Assembly (NCBI GenBank): GCA_964492135.1
Contig: CAZBJW010000004.1
Span: 1-64,000 of the forward strand
Direction: 5' to 3'
Length of the DNA: 64,000 nucleotides
Origin: CAYGAW01 sp964492135
Lineage (GTDB): Bacteria; Chloroflexota; Anaerolineae; UBA7937; B3-Chlor
In this document: piece by piece, positions 16,752-25,198 of the stretch
Numbering within the stretch: the stretch's first letter is position 1
Layout: the number at the start of each line of letters is the position of its first letter
Program-made: the position numbers and the translations under genes
The notes under the pieces: generated by a model
What the model saw: the letters and a program-made list of their open reading frames with translations, nothing else
Databases searched by the model: none
What the model was told of the DNA's origin: nothing

Positions 16752-17045
16752 ATGATCATAATGTGCAAATGCCAAGAGAATGGCGATACGATAACAAGGC
16801 TAAGGCAATTTTACGATTCTTCCGATACTTATCTGGGCGGGCTTAAGAAGTATGATGAACAATCATTCGCTTCGTATCTTAGTTTAATTGAAAATATTGT
16901 GCCTCGTGGCTCATTGATTCTCGATTGTGGTTGCGGCATAGGATTTTCATCCTATCTCCTTACGAAACGCGGCTTTCGGGTAATAGGAATGGATATATCG
17001 GAACTTTTTATAGCAGAAGCAAAGCTGTACAATCTTTCTATATAA
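16752..17045 (+). pseudogene. Truncated SAM-dependent methyltransferase
   Basis: Only the first 97 residues of a class I methyltransferase are present. Motif I (ILDCGCGIGFSSYLL) and motif II (RVIGMDIS) are visible, then a stop at 17043-17045 ends the fold before the catalytic half. The local DNA is A+T-rich compared with its neighbours, suggesting a transferred fragment. Confidence 0.7.
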
Positions 17046-17088
17046 AAGCTAGGAAAAGCCCCTGCATAATCGTAGGAGTTAAAGAACG

Positions 17089-17718
17089 ATGCCCGAGGTA
17101 GATCCTGCCCATTACTACGAGACGAACTACGACACCAAAGCGCGGTTTTGTAGCTACTGGCATCAGATTCAAGAACTTGTTTCGCTGGAGCCGGACACCG
17201 TCCTAGAGATCGGAGTGGGGAGTGGCTTTGTGTGCAACTACCTGAAGCAAAGAGGTTTCAAGGTAACTACGCTTGATATTAACAAACAGCTAAATCCCGA
17301 CAAAGTTGGCTCTGTGCTTACAATTCCTTTCCCTGAAGGATCTTTTGAAGTTGTAGCGTGCTACGAGGTACTTGAGCACTTGCCTTTTGAGGATTTTTCG
17401 AAAGCGCTAAAGGAAATACATCGTGTTTCGAGGTTGCATGCCGTTTTGTCGCTTCCAGATCGCACAAGAGCCTACCGACTTGATGTCCAGATTCCCAAAA
17501 TTGGTGAATTCAAAATGCTCGTACCCTTTCCACGGCTGAAGGCACCCGTACATAGATTTGACGGTCAACATTTCTGGGAGATAGGTAAGGCAGGTTATCC
17601 GTTGCGAAAGGTGACGAACGAAATACAAAGGGCTGGATTTGAGATCAAGAAGACTTACCGGGTCTTCGAGATGCCTTATCACCGGTTCTTTATTCTAGAC
17701 AAGCTTAGAGGAGAGTGA
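17089..17718 (+). CDS. Class I SAM-dependent methyltransferase
   Basis: This is a Methyltransf_11-type enzyme: SAM-binding motif VLEIGVGSGFVCNYL (about residues 39-53), acidic loop TTLDIN, and the post-motif FEVVACYEVLEHLPFEDF. Its 209 residues form a complete fold. Within a polysaccharide locus it probably methylates a sugar or chain end, but the substrate cannot be read from sequence. Its stop overlaps the start of a broken glycosyltransferase gene. Confidence 0.8.
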   Translation: MPEVDPAHYYETNYDTKARFCSYWHQIQELVSLEPDTVLEIGVGSGFVCNYLKQRGFKVTTLDINKQLNPDKVGSVLTIPFPEGSFEVVACYEVLEHLPFEDFSKALKEIHRVSRLHAVLSLPDRTRAYRLDVQIPKIGEFKMLVPFPRLKAPVHRFDGQHFWEIGKAGYPLRKVTNEIQRAGFEIKKTYRVFEMPYHRFFILDKLRGE

Positions 17719-17837
17719 GTGCACACGCTGGGAAAAAACCGGCGGTGAGCGTGGTGATTCCCTCCTATAACCGGGCACACCTGCTGGGCCAGGCGATCCA
17801 AAGTGTGTTGAACCAAACCTACCAGGACTATGAGTGA
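17719..17837 (+). pseudogene. N-terminal stub of a GT2 glycosyltransferase
   Basis: Beginning at GTG 17719, directly after the methyltransferase stop, the frame gives VSVVIPSYNRAHLLGQAIQ and VLNQTYQDYE, the diagnostic N-terminus of GT-A family 2 enzymes, then stops. About 40 of the usual 300 residues remain. Confidence 0.8.
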
Positions 17838-18159
17838 TTTGGAAGCATCTTACCGGTTACTTCTTTCCTCCAACCCGTAAAGAGATGACAAAACTCGGAA
17901 GCCGCGGTGTGGCACGTACTCTGGCCGTTACAATCGACCTCTCGATCTGACAGATATGGAAACCTGGGGTTTTGTGCTCTCGGAGTTCTAGATAGGCATA
18001 CAACGACGGGACACAAACACAGTCCTGTGGCGGGATGGTTTGCCCCATAGGGGTTTCAACGGCTTGAGGTGTACGGAGGGATCCATTCCTCGACGCTTTC
18101 GTAAGGCGCTCGCCGAAGGGAAATAGCACCGATTCACTCGGAGATGTGAGAGGGACGCG
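17838..18159. other. Intergenic region without recognisable features
   Basis: I see no gene, clear promoter or repeat in this stretch between the glycosyltransferase stub and the ABC permease gene. Confidence 0.3.
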
Positions 18160-18966
18160 ATGGCCGCTCTGAGAGAGCTGATCGAATACAGGGAGTTGAT
18201 TAGGAATCTCGTGTTGCGAGATCTTAAGGTTCGATACAGGAACTCCGTTCTTGGCTTCCTCTGGTCACTGCTCAATCCGCTGGGCATGATGGTCGTGTTC
18301 ACCGTGGTGTTCACCATTATGCTGCCTCAAAACGCCGTTGATCGTTTCCCCTTGTTCGTCTTGTGTGCTCTCCTCCCTTGGAACTTCTTTTCGAGCAGTG
18401 TCATGACCTCCATTCATAGCATCGTAGGTAATGCCCACCTGATCAAGAAGGTGTACTTCCCCCGAGAGGCTCTTCCTATCTCCACAGTATTGGCCAACCT
18501 AGTCAACTTCCTCTTGGCCCTCATAGTTCTTTTCGCCATGATGCTCGTCCTCAAAACTCCGCTAACTGCATGGGCTCTGCTTCTTCCGGTAATAATCTTC
18601 GTCCAGCTGATCTTCACTCTGGGTCTGGCCTTGATCCTCTCCACTCTCAATGTCTTTTACCGCGATACCGCGGCCGTCATGGATGTAGCCATGCTGGCCT
18701 GGTTCTTCCTTACGCCGGTTTTCTATCCTATCACCATCCTGCCTCGCTATCGCACTCTCTTCGGACTCTCCCTCGACATTCAACGGTTGGCCTACATTCT
18801 AAACCCTATGGCCTCCCTTATCGCCTCCTATAGGGTGATTCTCTATCATGGCGCTCCTCCTGCTTTCGACTTCCTGGCTAGGACCATAGTCACCTCTTGC
18901 GCGGTTCTGGCGCTGGGCTACCTGCTCTTTGCCCGTTATAGCAGGAACTTCGCTGAGTACCTCTAA
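18160..18966 (+). CDS. ABC-2 type polysaccharide export permease (Wzm-like), orphan
   Basis: Six predicted membrane helices and the family signature LRDLKVRYRNSVLGFLWSLLNP at residues 18-39 identify a Wzm/KpsM/TagG-like permease, which exports finished polysaccharide in ABC-dependent systems. The later segments NAHLIKKVYFPREALP and YRDTAAVMDV also match. It has normal length (268 residues). The partner ATPase (Wzt) that almost always follows is absent; 1.5 kb of debris comes next. It may use an ATPase elsewhere, or be a survivor of a lost export system, since the rest of the locus is Wzx/Wzy-type. Confidence 0.9.
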   Translation: MAALRELIEYRELIRNLVLRDLKVRYRNSVLGFLWSLLNPLGMMVVFTVVFTIMLPQNAVDRFPLFVLCALLPWNFFSSSVMTSIHSIVGNAHLIKKVYFPREALPISTVLANLVNFLLALIVLFAMMLVLKTPLTAWALLLPVIIFVQLIFTLGLALILSTLNVFYRDTAAVMDVAMLAWFFLTPVFYPITILPRYRTLFGLSLDIQRLAYILNPMASLIASYRVILYHGAPPAFDFLARTIVTSCAVLALGYLLFARYSRNFAEYL

Positions 18967-19017
18967 TCTGACATACGCTCCATTTGCCCTTTACAGAGAG
19001 GCCCTTAGGGTAAGTCT

Positions 19018-19089
19018 AGCAACCCTGTGGCTAGAGCCTACTACCTGAAGAAGATCGCCGAGGGCAAGAGCAAGGGCTCTGCCTCTCCA
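19018..19089 (+). pseudogene. IS110-family transposase C-terminal remnant
   Basis: The frame SNPVARAYYLKKIAEGKSK corresponds to the conserved NPVAR-YY-KK-EGK block near the end of IS110/IS116 transposases. Sequence on both sides is unrelated and out of frame, so this is a small relic of an insertion sequence, placed where a wzt gene might be expected. Confidence 0.6.
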
Positions 19090-20412
19090 AGCAACTGGAC
19101 ACAAAGAGCCAATCCTTGAAAACATACTTTCATATTGACATAGGGCGCCTGGTAGATGAGTTGAATCATGATTGGGGCCTACGCCCCAACAGATGATCCG
19201 CCTTTCTCTCGGGCCTGCATATCGGCGCAGGCCTCAACTAGCCTCAAGAGATCACTTAGGCTCTCTACCATGCCCGTCCTGGTCGACTTGGGCCAGGGAG
19301 GGAGATTCTACTCACTTGACTTCGTATGTTGAACCCAGTATGAACCATCTGGTAGAGCCCAAGGACTCCCCCTAAAACCCTGAAGACTTCGTCCTGAGCT
19401 CAGTCCGAAGGAAGTGGTCACGATGTCTTGGCTCACCTACGAATCTCTTCTTGCCTCCCATCATCTTATACGTAAAGTATCCCTGTGGGAGACGATACAA
19501 TCACTCTCCTAGAGGGTGGTACCGAGGTCTCTGAATATTACGGGTATCGGCTTGCAAAGCGATAGTCAGGGTGAGGGGACGCCAATCTGCTAGGCCAGAT
19601 CAGATCGTCATAGGCAGACGCTTCACACCTGCAAGCAACCTGACTCCAATTGAATAAAAGAGCACGAAGGATTGGCTTCCATCAGGAAAGCCGTTTTTCT
19701 CGGGAGCCTGATTCAAACCCCTCACTGCCCAATCTCAAACGCCACTCTAACCTGAGGATGGTATAGTTTAGTTGGTAGTCGCGCTGAGGTAGTCTCGTCC
19801 CCGCGAAGGAATGATAAGCGGCGCACCCCCACGCATAGGAGCGTGTCCTGCGGCCAATTCTCCTGCGCTGGAGAGGCCATTATCGTGTTGTAGTGAGCTC
19901 CGATGGGGTAGTCGAGGAGACTCCACTGCCGCCGCATCTCTGCCTTCTCATAGTGGCAGCCCCCAAAAAGGCCCTTCACCATGATTCGCCAAGAGGAGAT
20001 AGTAGGAGTAGCCGGCATTCATAGCCACAGCGGAGCAGGCACAGTATGGAAGAAGAACCGCGTGCGATGGAAGTAGAGTTTCAGGAGACGGTCCGAGAGC
20101 TGGCCAGAACACAGTGGTAGTTCAGATTGTAGACGCTAGTTACGGTCTTGTGGGCTTTCATGACCCAATTCTAGCACAAATGTTCCAATTGCGCAAGTTG
20201 GACGGGGAGAATTCGCCCTCCTTGGGGCCCGATGCCCGAAGGGGAACAGCGAAATTCATTTCCCCGTCTGGAGGCAGGGTGTCCTCTTGCGCATTTTCTA
20301 TAGCTTGCTCACCTCGCATATTGCGGCTTGGGCCTTCCTCCTTGACGCGCGTCGGGGCATGTTAGGCTTTATGTACCGTTGTTAGCCGTTGCCCGTACTT
20401 GAAATTGATGCT

Positions 20413-20442
20413 CTTGACAAATTCGTCAAGTCGTTGTATAGT
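20413..20442 (+). promoter_or_regulatory. Strong promoter with operator over the -35 box
   Basis: TTGACA (20414-20419) and TATAGT (20437-20442) are 17 bp apart. CTTGACAAATTCGTCAAG (20413-20430) is an almost perfect 18-bp palindrome covering the -35 box. The leader to the gene at 20506 is about 55 bases with a small GCTCC/GGAGC hairpin. The 14 bases from TTGACA to CGTC are identical to those of the Phd promoter at 58064-58051. Confidence 0.75.
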
Positions 20443-20505
20443 ATACGATAATCTTTCCCGGCGGCTCCACAGTGAGGGAGCGAGAAGATTTGAGGCGGTC
20501 GACCA

Positions 20506-21258
20506 ATGGCCCGGTTCCGTTTTCTACTAGCACGCTTCAAACCCACCACTCTTCTTCCCCTGAGTGACTTGCTACTGGTGAACCTCGCTATTCTCTTGGC
20601 TTTACGGCTATGGGCCCTGAGAGATGGCCAAGAGGCATTCGGGTGGGATTTTGTCCTTTTCCAGGCTCACTGGTTCTTGGGGCTGTCAGGCCTATGGCTC
20701 TTGATGGCTGTAATCTTGGGCTTGTACACGGCGAGGACGCGTTCCAAGGCGGCGAACAGTCTATTGGCGCTTCTGGGGATCACTGGCTTGTTCCTGCTTG
20801 CATATGTTGTGGTTTATTTCTTTGCGCCGGTTGGTATACTGCCCCGGCGTTTCGCGCTTGAGGCCGGCGTCGTCTCTTTGGTTCTTGTCGGCCTGTGGCG
20901 AGCGGCCTACATCGCCATCTCCACCGGTCTCATCCTCGCTCGGTCGGCCTCCGCTGAGCAGAGGGGTGGGGTGACGGAGCTCGTCCGCAAGGTCCTCCGC
21001 GAGACCTTTGCTTCTGACGGCCAACAGGTGAGCGAGGCCCCCTCCGTCCCTCTTGAGGGCCGAGACGTCGAGGAGAATCTCTATACCGTGCAGGAGGTGG
21101 CCGAGCTCCTCAAAGTGCATGAGGCCACCGTCTGGCGGTGGTGTCGGAGCGGCGATCTGCGGGCCTTCCGGGTGGGCCAGCAGTGGCGGATTGCGGCCAG
21201 CGACCTGCACAGGCTTATGGACGCCAAGACGGAGATGAGATCTGGTAGAGAGTCTTGA
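20506..21258 (+). CDS. Membrane protein (sugar-transferase N-domain) fused to excisionase-type HTH
   Basis: The first 150 residues have four predicted helices and match the N-terminal membrane domain of polyprenyl-phosphate sugar transferases. They share HWF, LWLL, FAP-x3-LP-x-R and GLWR-x-AY with the enzyme starting at 63092. The catalytic domain is absent. Instead, residues about 190-235 form a MerR/excisionase helix-turn-helix: YTVQEVAELLKVHEATVWRW then GDLRAFRVGQQWRI. I infer a membrane-tethered DNA-binding regulator that may sense lipid carrier or export status. It has its own strong promoter with an operator, and the NusG-like antiterminator gene follows. Its function is not known. Confidence 0.8.
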   Translation: MARFRFLLARFKPTTLLPLSDLLLVNLAILLALRLWALRDGQEAFGWDFVLFQAHWFLGLSGLWLLMAVILGLYTARTRSKAANSLLALLGITGLFLLAYVVVYFFAPVGILPRRFALEAGVVSLVLVGLWRAAYIAISTGLILARSASAEQRGGVTELVRKVLRETFASDGQQVSEAPSVPLEGRDVEENLYTVQEVAELLKVHEATVWRWCRSGDLRAFRVGQQWRIAASDLHRLMDAKTEMRSGRES

Positions 21259-21474
21259 GTCCGCAGAGTGACTGCATTGGGGTGGAAGATCTCCTCGCAG
21301 TGGGAATTCGGCAAGTGATGGCCTGACGAAGTTTAGATGATGAGGAGAGCAGGAGGATGAACCAGATCGTCACTGTATGTGCGATCGGTTATCGATTCAG
21401 ACTCGAGGAGGTAAAGCTGGCTTGGAAGACATTACCGTCTTAAGGACAGGTGGTTTCTAACCTTTTGGGGGATC

Positions 21475-21963
21475 ATGGAACATTGGTACGCTTTATACAC
21501 CAAGCCACATAAAGAACGGCAGCTTAGTAGCTTCCTGGAACACAGGGGGTTCGAGACCTATCTTCCCCTCATCCAGGTTAGGAAGCGCGGCCAAGAAAAG
21601 AGTATCCCCTTCTTCTCTTGCTATCTCTTCGTCCGCGTGGGCTCCTCTAACGGCCTTCCCTCTCTGCGCTGGATCCCTGGCCTGAGAAGAATTGTCACCT
21701 TTGGCGACCAACCGGCCCTGGTTGACGAACATCTGATCTCTTTTATCAAACGGCGCCTAGCCGATATACAGGAATCGGGCTGCACAGCGTATCGGTTCAA
21801 GCCAGGCGATCGGGTAGCCATAACCTCTGGCCCCTTGAGAGATTTTGAAGCGATCTTCGACGACAAGTTGTCTTCTCGGGGCCGGGCGAGGATCTTAGTA
21901 GATTTCCTCGGTCGATGGACGCGCTGTGAAGTAGAGACCCACTGCTTGGAGAGGGTGCGCTAG
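21475..21963 (+). CDS. Specialised NusG paralogue (RfaH/LoaP/UpxY-like antiterminator)
   Basis: A 162-residue NGN-plus-KOW protein. It opens HWYALYTKPHKERQLSSFLE, continues with YLPLIQVRK and PFFSCYLFVRV, and ends with the KOW segment FKPGDRVAITSGPLRDFEAIF. Such paralogues load on RNA polymerase at long surface-polysaccharide operons and suppress termination. The position just before the sugar-gene series fits control of that operon. The true nusG would lie with ribosomal genes, which are not seen here. The next gene is 390 bp away, leaving room for a recruitment element such as the palindrome at 22172-22190. Confidence 0.9.
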   Translation: MEHWYALYTKPHKERQLSSFLEHRGFETYLPLIQVRKRGQEKSIPFFSCYLFVRVGSSNGLPSLRWIPGLRRIVTFGDQPALVDEHLISFIKRRLADIQESGCTAYRFKPGDRVAITSGPLRDFEAIFDDKLSSRGRARILVDFLGRWTRCEVETHCLERVR

Positions 21964-22349
21964 GGCGTACTTCGGCCAATGGGGAAAACTGAATAAGAGT
22001 CAGCAGTGCTTGCCGTCCAAGAGCAAGCACTGAACGGCGGAGCCTGCCAGGAGATCGTCAGAGTTCCCCAAACGATTCCTTGCGAAGACGCTGCCAGCTA
22101 TCAAGCTCAAAATCTGACTCAGTGGTACTTGCCAAGAAGCCCTGGAACTGTCTCTCTTTTCATTGGACGTAGTGAAAGTGTAACTTTCACAAGTTTACCC
22201 TTGCGGAAGTTGTGGCCACCTGCTGGGTAGAAAGTTCGGCAATCGACCCTTCTGCAGGGTGCGGCCACCAGGGGGTGGTAAGTGAAGGTCACCGAGGGCC
22301 AGGGCGGGGGTGCCGGACTGCGTTGCTGTTCGGATAGGAGGCTAAGCCA
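21964..22349. other. Leader region between the antiterminator gene and the epimerase gene
   Basis: No gene is found. The stretch holds a perfect inverted repeat at 22172-22190 and GC-rich inverted pieces (GTGGCCACC and GCGGCCACC) around 22210-22275 that could form RNA hairpins. It is the natural place for an antitermination loading site. Confidence 0.4.
22172..22190. promoter_or_regulatory. Perfect 8-bp-arm inverted repeat in the leader
   Basis: GTGAAAGTGTAACTTTCAC has perfect 8-bp arms around 3 bases. It could be an operator or an RNA hairpin recognised during antitermination of the downstream operon. Confidence 0.5.
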
Positions 22350-23348
22350 TTGACGGTGTGTCTCGTCACCGGTGTCGCCGGCTTCATTGGCTCTCATCTG
22401 GCGGAGCGGCTGATCCGTGAGGGTAATCATGTGGTAGGCATCGATTGCTTCGCTGACTACTATCCACGGTGGATGAAGGAGTGCAACCTGGAGAATCTGC
22501 AGGGACATGAACGGTTCACCCTCATTGAGGCCGACCTGCTTGACCTAAACCTGGCAGCCTTTCTGCGGAGTAGGCTTTGGATGGAGACCGAGCCGACAGC
22601 GGCCGTAGACTATGTTTTTCACCTCGCCGCCCAACCCGGCGTCCGGGCATCCTGGACCAGAAATTTCGAAGTCTACGCCCGCAACAATGTCTTGGCTACG
22701 CAGCAGCTCTTGGAGGCAGTGAAGGAGACGAAGCTAAAGAAGTTCGTCTATGCGTCATCCTCTTCCGTGTACGGCGATGCGGAGAGCTTCCCCACGCCGG
22801 AGGATGTGACGCCCCGGCCGATCTCCCCCTATGGCGTCACCAAGTTGGCCGGGGAGCACCTATGTTGGGTCTATTGGCGTAATTACAGCGTGCCTGTGGT
22901 AGGCCTGCGATATTTTACTGTGTATGGGCCGCGGCAGCGGCCGGACATGGCTTTCCACTGCTTCATCCGGGCGATGCTGGAAGGACAAGAGATCGTGGTC
23001 TACGGTGATGGCGAGCAAACACGGGACTTCACCTACGTGGCCGATGCGGTGCAGGGGACGGTGCAGGCAGCGTTCAGCGACGCCATGGGGGAGATCTTCA
23101 ATATCGGAGGCGGCTCACGCGTGACGGTGAACGAGGCGATCCAGCTGCTGGAAAGCATCACCAGCCAGTCAGCACGCGTGCGCTACGAGGGAGCGCAGAG
23201 GGGGGACGTGCGGCATACAAAGGCCGACATTCGTAAAGCTGCCCTGGCTCTCGGCTACGAGGCGAACACCAGATTGGCGGAAGGGCTGGTGCAGGAGGTG
23301 GACTGGGTTCGGCGGATCTCACGGGTCGTTGGATCGTCCGCGAGGTAG
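22350..23348 (+). CDS. NAD-dependent sugar-nucleotide epimerase (UDP-glucuronate epimerase-like SDR)
   Basis: An extended SDR enzyme of 332 residues with the NAD motif GVAGFIGSHLAERL near the start, the segment FHLAAQPGVRASW, the SSSSVYGDAE strand and the catalytic YGVTK. The AAQPGVR segment and DGEQTRDFTYV are typical of UDP-glucuronate/UDP-galactose 4-epimerases. It supplies an NDP-sugar to the polysaccharide. The start is TTG 22350, with AGGAG 9 bases upstream. A tyrosine-recombinase remnant sits directly behind the stop. Confidence 0.85.
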   Translation: MTVCLVTGVAGFIGSHLAERLIREGNHVVGIDCFADYYPRWMKECNLENLQGHERFTLIEADLLDLNLAAFLRSRLWMETEPTAAVDYVFHLAAQPGVRASWTRNFEVYARNNVLATQQLLEAVKETKLKKFVYASSSSVYGDAESFPTPEDVTPRPISPYGVTKLAGEHLCWVYWRNYSVPVVGLRYFTVYGPRQRPDMAFHCFIRAMLEGQEIVVYGDGEQTRDFTYVADAVQGTVQAAFSDAMGEIFNIGGGSRVTVNEAIQLLESITSQSARVRYEGAQRGDVRHTKADIRKAALALGYEANTRLAEGLVQEVDWVRRISRVVGSSAR

Positions 23349-23360
23349 AGGTCGACTATA

Positions 23361-23759
23361 AGGACATATCTCTTCCCGGGCCGAGGTGGTGAGGGCCACA
23401 TCGCACGTCAGCAGATGGGGAGGAGGCTGAAGCAGTACGTGGAGAAAGCGAATTTGCCGGGACATGTGAGCCCGCACACCTTGCGCCACTCAGCAGCGGT
23501 GCACTATTTGATAGGAGGCGCTCCCATCACCTTCGTGCAGAATCTTCTGGGGCATGAGAGCTTGGCCATCACGGGGATATACACCCAACGGGTGGACGAG
23601 ATGGCCAAGGAGATCGCTCTAAACACTAAGACGGCCATCGACGAGATCGAGGCGGCGGAGCAGGGGGAGCTCTTGAAAGAGGCGACAGAGGCGTACAAGG
23701 CGGAATTGGAGGGGTGGGATGACTTTGTGGGCCAGGTGCTGGAGTGGTTGGGAACCTAG
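23361..23759 (+). pseudogene. Tyrosine recombinase, C-terminal remnant
   Basis: The frame opens mid-domain with LFPGRGGEGHIARQQMGRRL, followed by HTLRHSAAVHYL, LLGHESLAITGIYTQ with the nucleophile tyrosine, and a charged tail. The N-terminal DNA-binding domain and the first catalytic arginine are missing. It lies between two epimerase genes and marks a past integration or rearrangement inside the locus. Confidence 0.8.
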
Positions 23760-23915
23760 CTTGCCGAACTTGGCAAGATTCATTGAGCGGCACTTGCGGA
23801 AGTTTAGCGTAAGGCGGAGTTGGATCGGGCTCCCATGCACGAGTGGGATCATTTTCAGTTTAACTCAGGCGCAATCAGATCTATCGGGCTACGTCGTTGA
23901 GGAGGCCAAAAGATT

Positions 23916-24896
23916 GTGAAAAGGGCGTTAATTTGTGGCGCGGGTGGTTTCATCGGCGGGCACCTGGTGAGGAAACTCAAGCGCGAGGGCTACTGGGTGC
24001 GCGGCGTGGACATTAAGGAGCACGAGTTTGCGCCCACGGCGGCCGATGAGTTCCTGCTGCTCGATCTGCGGGAACCGGGGAACTGCCGGGCGGTGCTGAC
24101 GCTGGACGATGGGACCTTCGACGAGGTGTACCAGTTGGCGGCGGATATGGGGGGCATGGGCTTTATCTCTGTCGCTGAATGCGAGGTCTTGCGCAATAAT
24201 GCCTTGATCAACATCCACATGACCCACACGGCGGCGACGATGGGCATTCCAAGGTATTTCTTCTCCTCGTCCGTTTGTGTCTACCGGGATATGCAACCCG
24301 GTGAGCCGGAGATGACTGAGGACGAGGCCATCCCGGCGAACCCGGACAACGAGTACGGCTGGGAGAAACTCTACGCCGAGCGCGTAGGTCAGGCTTACGG
24401 GCGGCGCTACGGCATGAACGTAAGGATTGCCCGGTTCCAGAATTGCTACGGCCCAGAGGGTACGTGGACCGGAGGCCGGGAAAAAGCCCCGGCGGCGATT
24501 TGCCGCAAGGTGGCTGAAGCGGAAGACGGCGGCACGATTGAGGTGTGGGGCGATGGCACGGCCATTCGTTCCTATACCTACGTGAGCGATATGCTGGATG
24601 GCATCTACATGCTGATGCAATCCGACCTGGAAAGCCCGGTCAACATTGGTTCCCCAGAGTACGTCCCGGTGGCCGAACTGGTGGCGACGGTGATTGAGGT
24701 ATCGGGCAAGAGGATCAACGCGAAGTATGTTGAAGGCCCCGTTGGCGTGCAATCGCGAAACTTCAGCAACGAGCGCATTTGCTCGATTGGATGGCGCGCC
24801 AAGGTGTCTCTGAGAGAGGGGACTGGGCTCATGTATCCGTGGATCGAGGCACAGGTGAAGGCGCAGCGAGCGCGTGAGCGTGAGGGTAAGATGTGA
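23916..24896 (+). CDS. GDP-mannose 3,5-epimerase-like SDR
   Basis: Extended SDR of 326 residues. The NAD motif is GAGGFIGGHLVRKL and the catalytic segment YGWEKLYAERV. The block RFQNCYGPEGTWTGGREKAPAA is the signature of GDP-mannose 3,5-epimerases and their bacterial relatives, and SSSVCVYRDMQP also fits. It would convert GDP-mannose-type sugars. Start GTG 23916 (or TTG 23914) has GAGGAGG upstream. A GDP-fucose-synthase-like remnant follows, so a GDP-sugar branch once existed here. Confidence 0.8.
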   Translation: MKRALICGAGGFIGGHLVRKLKREGYWVRGVDIKEHEFAPTAADEFLLLDLREPGNCRAVLTLDDGTFDEVYQLAADMGGMGFISVAECEVLRNNALINIHMTHTAATMGIPRYFFSSSVCVYRDMQPGEPEMTEDEAIPANPDNEYGWEKLYAERVGQAYGRRYGMNVRIARFQNCYGPEGTWTGGREKAPAAICRKVAEAEDGGTIEVWGDGTAIRSYTYVSDMLDGIYMLMQSDLESPVNIGSPEYVPVAELVATVIEVSGKRINAKYVEGPVGVQSRNFSNERICSIGWRAKVSLREGTGLMYPWIEAQVKAQRAREREGKM

Positions 24897-24944
24897 TGGG
24901 CAAAGGCTTGCCAGACAAGCCAAGTGTCTTGGTAAGCTGATGGG

Positions 24945-25170
24945 ATGGAGATCAGCATCAAGGACCTGGTGCACTTGATCGCCCGTCTGACAGGGTTTGA
25001 AGATGAGATCGTGTGGGACACCAGCAAGCCAGATGGCCAGCCCCGACATATTGTCTCGATATGAGTAAGGCGGAGCGGTTGTTTGAATTGAAAGCCAAGA
25101 CGGCGTTTGAGGGGGACTACGGCGGACCATCAAGTGGTACGAACGGATGCGCGATCGAGGACTGGCGTGA
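24945..25170 (+). pseudogene. GDP-L-fucose synthase-like C-terminal remnant
   Basis: Frame 1 gives EISIKDLVHLIARLTGFEDE and then WDTSKPDGQPRHIVS. A shifted frame continues DMSKAERLFELKAKTAFE, and a third ends LRRTIKWYERMRDRG. These are the consecutive C-terminal parts of GDP-fucose synthase/WcaG (SKPDGQP is diagnostic). Two frameshifts and the missing NAD domain make it a relic. Confidence 0.8.
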
Positions 25171-25198
25171 CAACAAGCTATGAGGAGCGGGAAATCGG

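Larger units (their letters stand above)
18967..20505. other. 1.5-kb debris region with transposase remnant and a promoter
   Basis: No intact gene is visible. At 19018-19089 a short IS110-like transposase end is readable. At 19487-19567 lies a third copy of the DTITLL-GTEV-type remnant also present near 3720. The right end holds the strong promoter at 20413-20442. A minus-strand frame at 19722-20018 matches no family I know. Confidence 0.45.

Noticed and set aside
21357..21443. 28-codon frame before the NusG-like gene (contains AIGYRFRLEE)
   Set aside because: It faintly resembles the end of an OmpR-type winged helix, but AGGAGG touches the ATG directly and the frame is too short to support as a gene.
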